DNA of 5,454 nt from SAR86 cluster bacterium (GTDB taxonomy: Bacteria > Pseudomonadota > Gammaproteobacteria > SAR86 > D2472), in assembly GCA_029248485.1 (NCBI GenBank), contig JAQWJG010000067.1:1-5454 (forward strand), given 5' to 3'. Position numbers and translations under genes: made by a program. The notes beneath the pieces are model-generated. The model ran no database searches. It saw nothing but the letters and a program-made list of their open reading frames with translations, and was not told where the DNA came from. Below are positions 1 to 5,454 of the stretch, in pieces. Positions within the stretch are counted from its first letter, which is position 1. Every line of letters starts with the position of its first letter.

Positions 1-1209
1 ATGGGCTTGGTTAAATCATCGAAGGCAAAGGATTTTGCATATCTGGTGAGTTCAACCACTTCAAAAGATTTTGATGATGTATGGGCTGCTGAAGTAGCAG
101 CTAGGACATTTGAGTCTGCAGCTTATACTTTTAATGCAACCAAGAATAAAACTGTAAAACCGATCACAGTAAAAAAAGGAACTCTTTTATTTGCTGGCCT
201 AACCCCAGCAAAATTAAGATCAGTTAGAACTGCAGTTAAGCTAGGTCATGCTGTTGGCGAAGGAATGAATGCCACAAAACATCTAGGCGATTTGCCTGCA
301 AATCATTGCACACCAAGAATTATTGAGCGTAAGACTAAAGCTCTTAAAAAAGATTTTCCAGCTTTAAAAATTTCTAGTCTCAATGAGAGAGATATGGAAA
401 GATTGAAAATGGGATCATATTTGTCAGTTGGCAAAGGAAGTGATGAGCCATCTAGGATGATGACTATCGAATATAAGGGTGGTGCAAAAGATAAGCAGCC
501 CATCGTATTAGTAGGAAAAGGCATTACATTTGACACTGGCGGTATCTCAATTAAGCCAAGTCCTGCTATGGATGAAATGAAATGGGATATGTGTGGAGCT
601 GCATCTGTATTTGGAATTATGCAAACACTTGCAAGACTCAAAGCTAAGGTGAATGTTGTAGGCTTATTAGTTTGTGCTGAGAATATGCCCTCTGCTCGCG
701 CCACTAAACCTGGTGATGTGGTTACTTCCATGTCAGGTCAAACCATCGAGATTTTAAATACTGATGCTGAGGGTAGATTAGTGCTATGTGATGCATTGAC
801 TTATTCAAAGAAATTTAAGCCCAGTCATGTCATTGATATGGCAACTTTAACCGGTGCTGTGGTGGTTGCCCTTGGTAGTCCAGCTACTGGTGTTATGGCC
901 AATAACCAACCTCTTGCTGACAAAATTCTAGCAGCTGGAGAGAAATCAGGTGACAGAGCTTGGCAGTTGCCACTTTGGGAAGAGTATGCGCACTGCACCA
1001 AAACAAACTTTGCGGACCTTGCAAACATTGGTGGCGGAAGAGAGGCTGGAACTATCCATGCTGCCTCTTTCTTGTCCAACTTTACACAAGATTTTAAATG
1101 GGCTCACATGGATATTGCAGCAAGTGCCTGGAATGGAGGTGCCAAAAAAGGAGGCACTGGCAGACCAGTTCCATTGTTAGCTGAGTTAATTTTAAATGGA
1201 AATTTATAA
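1..1209 (+). CDS. pepA: Leucyl aminopeptidase (M17 family), N-terminus cut by window edge
   Basis: This is a cytosolic dinuclear-metal aminopeptidase of family M17, which removes N-terminal residues (often Leu) from peptides. All seven active-site residues known from E. coli PepA are visible with identical spacing. The metal ligands are Lys173, Asp178, Asp196, Asp255 and Glu257, and the catalytic residues are Lys185 and Arg259. The signature NTDAEGRL lies at 253-260. The constant offset of 97 from E. coli numbering (Lys270 to Lys173) shows that about 97 N-terminal residues are missing. The gene should therefore start roughly 290 bases before the window, and the ATG at base 1 is probably an internal Met. 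The C-terminus is complete, including GTGRPVPLL at 385-393, and ends in TAA. The valS start follows after 24 bases, so the two are probably co-transcribed. In E. coli PepA also binds DNA (cer/Xer recombination and carAB control); whether this one does cannot be told here. Confidence 0.96.
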   Translation: MGLVKSSKAKDFAYLVSSTTSKDFDDVWAAEVAARTFESAAYTFNATKNKTVKPITVKKGTLLFAGLTPAKLRSVRTAVKLGHAVGEGMNATKHLGDLPANHCTPRIIERKTKALKKDFPALKISSLNERDMERLKMGSYLSVGKGSDEPSRMMTIEYKGGAKDKQPIVLVGKGITFDTGGISIKPSPAMDEMKWDMCGAASVFGIMQTLARLKAKVNVVGLLVCAENMPSARATKPGDVVTSMSGQTIEILNTDAEGRLVLCDALTYSKKFKPSHVIDMATLTGAVVVALGSPATGVMANNQPLADKILAAGEKSGDRAWQLPLWEEYAHCTKTNFADLANIGGGREAGTIHAASFLSNFTQDFKWAHMDIAASAWNGGAKKGGTGRPVPLLAELILNGNL

Positions 1210-1233
1210 GACTTTTTTAGATCTTTGTAGGTA

Positions 1234-2499
1234 ATGGATAAGAAGCCATATGACCCATCTGAGATAGAGCAAAAACTCTATCAAGAATGGGAAGATTCTG
1301 GTCTGTTTGAACCAGGCGATGGATCGGAGCCTTATTCATTGGCCATTCCACCCCCGAATGTAACCGGAACATTGCACATGGGGCATGGGTTTCAAAATGC
1401 CATCATGGATTGCTTAATTCGATATCATCGAATGTCTGGGAAAAATACCTTATGGCAAGTTGGGACAGATCATGCCGGTATCGCTACTGAGATGGTTGTC
1501 GAACGACGTTTAAATGCTAAGGGCAAATCAAAGGATGATATAGGTAGGGAAGCTTTTGAAAAAGAAGTTTGGGATTGGAAGAAATACTCTGGCAATAAAA
1601 TTACCTCACAACTGAGACGCTTAGGCTCAAGCCTTGATTGGAGTACTGAAAGGTTCACATTAGATGATGAATATCAGCATGCTGTTTTGAAGGCGTTTAT
1701 ACAATTATTTGAAGAAGGCCTTATTTATCAGGGTAAGCGCTTGGTTAATTGGGACCCAGTTCTAGAAACCTCTCTTTCAGATCTTGAAGTAATAAATAAA
1801 GAATTGAAGATTAAAATTTGGGAAATACAGTACCAACTTGAAGGAGCGGATGAGTTCGTAACCGTTGCCACTACTAGACCAGAAACACTACTTGGGGATA
1901 TGGCGTTAGCTGTTAATCCATCGGACGAGAGGTTTGTTCATTTAATTGGCAAGAATGCTTCAATACCCTTATGCAACAGACTTGTTCCTATTGTTGCAGA
2001 TGACTACGTAGACCCAGAATTTGGAACGGGGGTAGTTAAAATAACTCCTGGCCATGATTTCAATGATTATGAGTTAGGTAAAAGACATGGGCTTCATATG
2101 GATGATACCTTGCAATGTCATGCTGGTGATGAGGCTGCTTTTGCACCTATTTCCATTCTTGATAAAAAGGTTGAAATCGTTGGCGTTGCTCCAAAAAAAT
2201 TCCATGGCATGGATAGGTTTGAGGCTCGAAAATCTATATTAAAAGATTTAGATAAAGAAAAACTGCTGGTATCTGAAGAAGAATATGAAAGCACCCTTCC
2301 CTATGGAGATAGATCAGATCAAATTCTTGAACCGCTCTTAACAGATCAATGGTATGTGGATGCTAAAACTTTAGCTAAACCTGCCATTGAAGCAGTGAAG
2401 TCTAAAGAAATACAATTTGTGCCTGCTAATTGGGAAAAAACATATTTTCAATGGATGGATAATATTCAAGATTGGTGCATCAGTAGGCAATTATGGTAG
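1234..2499 (+). CDS. valS: Valyl-tRNA synthetase, N-terminal part up to an in-frame amber codon
   Basis: This is a class I aminoacyl-tRNA synthetase that charges tRNA-Val. The segment carries the first half of the catalytic Rossmann fold, with PPPNVTGTLHMGHG at 39-52; its HMGH at 48-51 is the HIGH motif. The inserted CP1 editing domain, which hydrolyses mischarged Thr-tRNA-Val, covers roughly 190-340 and includes TTRPETLLGD at 213-222 and a GHDFND motif at 273-278. It then returns to the catalytic core with LTDQWY (369-374) and DWCISRQLW (413-421). The frame stops at codon 422, TAG, exactly where other ValRS have a second Trp before GHRIP. The frame then continues uninterrupted to 4026, so 1234-4026 reads as one 930-residue ValRS (E. 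coli: 951). The ATG at 1234 fits the family N-terminus (YDPSEIEQKLYQEWE). The ribosome binding site is weak, only TAGG very close to the start. Confidence 0.95.
   Translation: MDKKPYDPSEIEQKLYQEWEDSGLFEPGDGSEPYSLAIPPPNVTGTLHMGHGFQNAIMDCLIRYHRMSGKNTLWQVGTDHAGIATEMVVERRLNAKGKSKDDIGREAFEKEVWDWKKYSGNKITSQLRRLGSSLDWSTERFTLDDEYQHAVLKAFIQLFEEGLIYQGKRLVNWDPVLETSLSDLEVINKELKIKIWEIQYQLEGADEFVTVATTRPETLLGDMALAVNPSDERFVHLIGKNASIPLCNRLVPIVADDYVDPEFGTGVVKITPGHDFNDYELGKRHGLHMDDTLQCHAGDEAAFAPISILDKKVEIVGVAPKKFHGMDRFEARKSILKDLDKEKLLVSEEEYESTLPYGDRSDQILEPLLTDQWYVDAKTLAKPAIEAVKSKEIQFVPANWEKTYFQWMDNIQDWCISRQLW
2497..2499 (+). other. In-frame TAG (amber) replacing a conserved Trp codon in valS
   Basis: The codons run TTA TGG TAG GGA CAT AGA ATT CCA, that is L W stop G H R I P. 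The ValRS family has W-W-G-H-R-I-P here. One G-to-A difference at 2498 turns TGG into TAG; no base is gained or lost and no other stop occurs until 4024. TAG is also the terminal codon of valS itself (4024-4026) and of the neighbouring hydrolase (4010-4012 on the - strand), so TAG works as an ordinary stop here and wholesale reassignment to Trp is unlikely. The possible causes are a base-call or amplification error, a rare mutant genome, or true readthrough or suppression. I favour error because valS is essential. Confidence 0.9.
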
Positions 2500-4026
2500 G
2501 GACATAGAATTCCAATTTGGTACGATGAATCAAATAAGCCATATGCTGGGTTTTCTGAGGAAGATGTAAGAGAAAAACATCATCTTAAAGGTGAGCTGCG
2601 CCAAGAAGAGGATGTGTTAGATACTTGGTTCTCATCTAGTCTTTGGACATTCGCTACCATGGGATGGCCTGAAGAAAATGAAAAATTAAAACTTTTTCAT
2701 CCAACCACAACCTTGGTAACAGGTTTTGATATTATCTTTTTTTGGGTAGCAAGAATGATCATGATGACTAAGCACTTCATGAAAGAGGTTCCATTCAAAG
2801 AGGTTTACATCACTGGCCTGATTAAAGATGAAAATGGGCAAAAAATGTCTAAGTCAAAAGGCAATATCCTTGATCCAATTGATCTAATTGATGGGGTTTC
2901 TTTGGAAGACCTCTTAGCAAAAAGGACTGAAGGCATGATGCAGCCTCAACTCAAAGAAAAGATTATTAAACAAACAAAAAAACAGTTTCCCGATGGCATC
3001 GAAAGTTATGGAACTGATGCATTGCGATACACCTACTACTCCCTTGCCTCTCCAGGCAGAGATATTAATTTTGATATTGGCAGAATCAAAGGTTATAGAA
3101 ACTTTTGTAATAAAATTTGGAATGCTTTTAGATTCATCGAAATGCAGGCTTCCAGTCACAATTATCAATCTGGTGATACCTCAGAGGATATCTTATCTAG
3201 GTGGATAGGATCAAAAATTCAGCATACTGCTGAAAATTGCCAAACACATATTAAACAATATCGATTTGATCTGGCCTCAGCAGAAATCTATGAATTAGTC
3301 TGGTCACATTTCTGTGATTGGTATATAGAATTTAACAAAGCGGCAATTCAAAAATCTGATGACCATGAGCAAACCAACAGATTAATAGGAAATTTAATTA
3401 CAAACTTCTACAGCATCCTTGAATTACTCCATCCTTTCATGCCATTTATTACTGAGGAACTCTCTTCCAAATTAGCTAACTTGGCTAACACAGAAAAATC
3501 AGGCTTTTTAGTTGAAAGTGGCTTTGCTCATGCAAGAACAACTGACAATAATACTGAAAAGTACATGGATGAGATCATTAATATTATTTCTGCGCTAAGA
3601 GTTATAAGAGCAGAAAATCAAAATATTAAAAACGAGAATCTACACCTGATTATTTCGACTGATCTCAACCCTGAAATACAAGCATTGATTCATGAAAATG
3701 AAGCAGTGATTGCTGGTATTGCAAAATTAGATGGAATTGAATTTACTGATAATGTCCCAGCTGAATCAATTGAGAAAACAATGGGTGGATATAAATTAGC
3801 TATTCCATTGGAGGGGTTGATTGATCCTGCAGAAGAAATGGAACGGCTTCAAAAGGAGCTCGAGGGTGTGGAGAATGATATTAAGATTATTTCGTCTAAA
3901 CTAGCCAACAAGAAATTTGTTGAGAAGGCTCCAGCTGCAGTGGTGGAAAAAGAAAAAACAAAAATTACAGATGCTGAAAATAAAAAAGCAATGTTAGAAA
4001 AAAGTATTGCTAAGCTTCAGCCCTAG
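2500..4026 (+). CDS. valS: Valyl-tRNA synthetase, C-terminal part after the amber codon
   Basis: This continues the valS frame directly after the TAG; numbering here is that of the joined protein. It opens with GHRIPIWYDE (423-432), then VLDTWFSSSLW (461-471), completing the catalytic core. The KMSKS loop that helps activate valine with ATP is intact at 537-541. A stretch typical of proteobacterial ValRS (KRTEGMMQPQL, about 563-573) follows, then the anticodon-binding helical domain (about 620-760, with LHPFMPFITEEL at 732-743). A charged C-terminal coiled-coil arm (about 863-928) contacts the tRNA. If translated separately, the only common start codon before the KMSKS region is GTG at 2614. 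It has only a purine-rich stretch ending two bases upstream, and that product would lack residues 423-460. Independent expression is therefore improbable, and this is best read as the second part of one broken or misread gene. The stop TAG overlaps the convergent hydrolase gene by 17 bases. Confidence 0.93.
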   Translation, partial: GHRIPIWYDESNKPYAGFSEEDVREKHHLKGELRQEEDVLDTWFSSSLWTFATMGWPEENEKLKLFHPTTTLVTGFDIIFFWVARMIMMTKHFMKEVPFKEVYITGLIKDENGQKMSKSKGNILDPIDLIDGVSLEDLLAKRTEGMMQPQLKEKIIKQTKKQFPDGIESYGTDALRYTYYSLASPGRDINFDIGRIKGYRNFCNKIWNAFRFIEMQASSHNYQSGDTSEDILSRWIGSKIQHTAENCQTHIKQYRFDLASAEIYELVWSHFCDWYIEFNKAAIQKSDDHEQTNRLIGNLITNFYSILELLHPFMPFITEELSSKLANLANTEKSGFLVESGFAHARTTDNNTEKYMDEIINIISALRVIRAENQNIKNENLHLIISTDLNPEIQALIHENEAVIAGIAKLDGIEFTDNVPAESIEKTMGGYKLAIPLEGLIDPAEEMERLQKELEGVENDIKIISSKLANKKFVEKAPAAVVEKEKTKITDAENKKAMLEKSIAKLQP

Positions 4027-4981
4027 CCAAAGTTAATAAAAAATCACGGATAGCTTTACCAACCAATGAGGGTTCAGCATAAGTAATGTCATGCTTGCCT
4101 CCCTCCAAAACCATTAACTCGGATTGCGGAATGTGAAGCATGAGCTCTTCGCTGCCTCTAAAAGGAACAACGCCATCGTCAGTTCCCCAAATAGTAAGAG
4201 TTGGCTTATTTAAATTTCCAACCTCAGCAAACATTTCTTGCGTGCTAAACAAATTGAAATTGCGGGCAGTTGATAGCAAGGCATGGATAAAGCCTTTATA
4301 TTGCATCTGTATACCGGCTTTTTTAATAAAATCTTTTTTGGATAAAGCCAATGGGTCATTCCTAGGCGGCTCATCATTTTCTTCATTTCCTTGAAAGACC
4401 AGTCTTGAGCCAAAAACATTTAGAAACCATTCACCGATTAAAGGCTTCATGATCCACCAGTCCCTAGTTGGATTTTCAAGCATAAATCCAGCTGGAGCAA
4501 TCAAAGACATGCTTTTAACCATGCCAGGAAACTCATTGGTAAAGTGGCCAACTATCGGTCCGCCCATTGAGTAACCAACCAAATGTACCTGTTCAGAAAT
4601 TTCTTGAGAATCTAGCAATCCTTTTAGAGACTGAACAAAAACATCCTTGGTGTATTTAATCCTCGGTCTCTCTGAGTACCCTCGACCATAGTGATCAAAC
4701 ACAAGGACTGAGTAGCCTGCATCTAGTAAAAAGCCTTTCATTCCATCCCATACAAAATGAGGGGTTGAAAATCCATGAACAAGAACGACTGTTTCGTTGT
4801 TGGCAGCTTGTTCTAATGGATAATACCAGCGGTAATATAGATTACCTTCTTCTAATGAGGCCCAGCCACCCTCATTGGGAAGATCTGATGCAGTTAAAGT
4901 TTTAAGGTTATATGTTTGAATAAAGTAGGGAACCCATAAAAGCAAAAGAATAATTAATAAAGCAGTAAATATTTTTTTCAT
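4010..4981 (-). CDS. Alpha/beta hydrolase with N-terminal membrane anchor
   Basis: This is a complete 323-residue alpha/beta-hydrolase-fold protein; its substrate is not recognisable. A Lys-Lys then a strongly hydrophobic run at about 4-21 forms a membrane anchor or uncleaved signal, with no clear Ala-X-Ala cleavage site. It should therefore sit in the inner membrane with its domain outside the cytoplasm. The fold motifs appear in order: oxyanion-hole HG at 69-70 (VLVHGFS), the D-HYGRGYS turn at 96-103, nucleophile elbow GYSMGG with Ser138, likely acid Asp269 in WGTDDGVVP, and catalytic His297 in GGKHDITY. The triad is complete, so an esterase, lipase or C-C-bond hydrolase activity is plausible. 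The start at 4981 is well supported: AAGGA lies five bases upstream, and the ATG overlaps the TGA of the preceding carboxylase gene as ATGA. This implies co-expression and perhaps a role in acyl or ester catabolism. Its TAG stop lies inside the 3' end of valS. Confidence 0.92.
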   Translation of the reverse strand: MKKIFTALLIILLLLWVPYFIQTYNLKTLTASDLPNEGGWASLEEGNLYYRWYYPLEQAANNETVVLVHGFSTPHFVWDGMKGFLLDAGYSVLVFDHYGRGYSERPRIKYTKDVFVQSLKGLLDSQEISEQVHLVGYSMGGPIVGHFTNEFPGMVKSMSLIAPAGFMLENPTRDWWIMKPLIGEWFLNVFGSRLVFQGNEENDEPPRNDPLALSKKDFIKKAGIQMQYKGFIHALLSTARNFNLFSTQEMFAEVGNLNKPTLTIWGTDDGVVPFRGSEELMLHIPQSELMVLEGGKHDITYAEPSLVGKAIRDFLLTLARAEA

Positions 4982-5430
4982 CTATTTCCTTGCGCAGATT
5001 GAAAAGCTTTAAGCACAATGTTTCTTGTTTCTATTGGATCAATCACAGCATCAATTTCTAGAAAAGATGCAGCCTCAATAGCCTGACCAACCTCATACAT
5101 TTTAGCAACAAGCTTATTAAAAAGTTCTTTACGCTCATTAAGGTCTTCAAGACTCTCTAATTCTTTTTTGTATCCCAGCTTAACCGCGCCTTCAATTCCC
5201 ATTCCTCCAAATTCTCCTGTTGGCCATGCTGCTGTATAGACTGGATTATGAAGGCTGCCTCCAACTAAAGCTTGTGCTCCTAATCCATATCCTTTACGAA
5301 GAAAGATGGCTACAAGGGGAACCTTGATGTTTGCTCCTTGTTTGAATAGAGACGCCATTCTTCTTACGGCTCCGCCCTCTTCACTTGCTGGGCCAACCAT
5401 AAATCCTGGAGTGTCGGCAAGAACAAGAAT
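4978..5430 (-). CDS. Acyl-CoA carboxylase carboxyltransferase domain, C-terminal fragment
   Basis: This is the C-terminal ~150 residues of a biotin-dependent acyl-CoA carboxylase carboxyltransferase (crotonase-like fold), which moves CO2 from carboxybiotin to an acyl-CoA. Counting from the Met at 5400, visible marks are DTPGFMVGP just before and across it, RKGYGLGAQALVGGS at 35-49 (glycine-rich acyl-CoA/biotin pocket), AWPTGEFGGMGIEGAV at 58-73, and a C-terminal ASFLEIDAVIDPIETR at 111-126. The GGMGIEGAV form differs from the MGxEqA form of classical propionyl- or methylcrotonyl-CoA carboxylase beta subunits. It resembles the carboxylases annotated as acetyl-CoA carboxylase family or fused biotin-carboxylase/carboxyltransferase proteins; the substrate is unknown. 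The Met at 5400 is not the real start, because conserved sequence (LVLADTPGF) extends upstream of it. The true gene continues beyond the window. Bases after about 5430 are an inverted copy of this gene and place a false TAA at 5449-5451. It ends in TGA, overlapping the hydrolase start. Confidence 0.88.
   Translation of the reverse strand: MLVLADTPGFMVGPASEEGGAVRRMASLFKQGANIKVPLVAIFLRKGYGLGAQALVGGSLHNPVYTAAWPTGEFGGMGIEGAVKLGYKKELESLEDLNERKELFNKLVAKMYEVGQAIEAASFLEIDAVIDPIETRNIVLKAFQSAQGNR
4987..4991 (-). promoter_or_regulatory. Ribosome binding site of the alpha/beta hydrolase
   Basis: On the - strand AAGGA is followed by five bases (AATAG) and then the ATG at 4981. It lies inside the last codons of the carboxylase gene. 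With the ATGA stop/start overlap it supports the chosen start and translation coupled to the upstream gene. It is the clearest Shine-Dalgarno sequence in the window. Confidence 0.75.
5136..5165 (+). repeat. Inverted repeat, internal arm (30 bases, within the carboxylase gene)
   Basis: This 30-base stretch begins CATTAAGGTCTTC and ends TCTAATTCTT. It is identical to the reverse complement of the last 30 bases of the window. It encodes normal protein on the - strand (the ELESLEDLNE region of the carboxyltransferase), so this arm is the original and the other is the copy. The match stops at 5166 (T here, G in the other arm). The 259 bases between the arms are unique. Confidence 0.95.
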
Positions 5431-5454
5431 TAGAGAGTCTTGAAGACCTTAATG
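5425..5454 (-). repeat. Inverted repeat, terminal arm; probable chimeric fold-back end
   Basis: Read on the - strand, the 30 terminal bases repeat 5136-5165 exactly. In the carboxylase frame they give a TAA (5449-5451) and GLQDSLIL before VLADTPGF. The family would have a conserved helix ending in something like P-I-L there. The six bases ATTCTT at the junction would serve both the expected Ile-Leu codons and the copied segment, so the switch probably occurred at that microhomology. The real genomic sequence most likely ends at about 5425-5430. Confidence 0.85.

Noticed and set aside
1..3. ATG at base 1 as the true pepA start
   Set aside because: Active-site spacing identical to E. coli PepA with an offset of 97 residues shows that most of the N-terminal domain is missing, so the real start lies before the window.
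303..731. Long open frame on the - strand inside pepA, and similar frames elsewhere (for example 825-1079, 2914-3168, 4140-4394)
   Set aside because: All lie antisense or out of frame within well-recognised genes, show no family motifs, and have unconvincing composition. They are shadows of the real coding frames.
2497..2499. A genome-wide code change or pyrrolysine use of TAG
   Set aside because: TAG ends both valS (4024-4026) and the hydrolase (4010-4012, - strand) at the expected protein lengths. The affected residue is a Trp, and nothing in the window points to pyrrolysine machinery.
2614..4026. A separate gene starting at GTG 2614, making a naturally split two-subunit ValRS
   Set aside because: Split synthetases exist (the Aquifex LeuRS), but here the frame between the TAG and the GTG encodes conserved ValRS residues (GHRIPIWYDE and onward) that the second subunit would lack. 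The purine-rich stretch is only two bases from the GTG, and a one-base change restores the normal protein.
4009..4027. Possible bidirectional terminator between valS and the hydrolase gene
   Set aside because: Only a four-base GCTA/TAGC pairing around a large loop is visible, with no convincing stem or T-run, and it lies within both coding sequences.
5398..5400. ATG at 5400 (- strand) as the start of the carboxylase gene
   Set aside because: It lies inside the conserved DTPGFMVGP motif, and the frame upstream still encodes family sequence (LVLADTPGF). It is an internal Met.

Overview
The window is AT-rich bacterial DNA with tightly packed genes. It holds four genes in two converging pairs. 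On the + strand are a leucyl aminopeptidase (pepA, N-terminus cut by the window edge) and a valyl-tRNA synthetase (valS). On the - strand are the C-terminal end of an acyl-CoA carboxylase carboxyltransferase and, downstream of it, a membrane-anchored alpha/beta hydrolase. pepA beside valS is a Gammaproteobacteria-type arrangement (pepA-holC-valS in E. coli). The low GC content and minimal spacing suggest a streamlined, probably marine gammaproteobacterium, possibly SAR86-like. That taxonomic placement is inference only.

Layout: pepA runs from 1 to 1209, followed by a 24-base gap. valS occupies 1234-4026, but its reading frame is broken at 2497-2499 by a single in-frame TAG where the family has the second Trp of the conserved LWWGHRIP stretch. 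The rest of the 930-residue frame continues without any shift. The hydrolase (4010-4981, -) overlaps the valS 3' end by 17 bases tail to tail. It overlaps the stop of the carboxylase gene upstream of it (4978 to about 5430, -) by an ATGA, which suggests translational coupling. There is no gene-free stretch over 300 bases, and I see no RNA gene, mobile element or CRISPR.

The right edge is not normal sequence. The last 30 bases (5425-5454) are an exact inverted copy of 5136-5165 inside the same carboxylase gene, and they put a stop codon in the carboxylase frame just before a highly conserved motif. This looks like a fold-back chimera, as made during whole-genome amplification or assembly, and not like genome structure. 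Finding that, together with a lone nonsense codon in an essential synthetase, makes sequence error the leading explanation for both. I do not see a new biological system here. The amber codon and the inverted terminus are the two observations worth checking.
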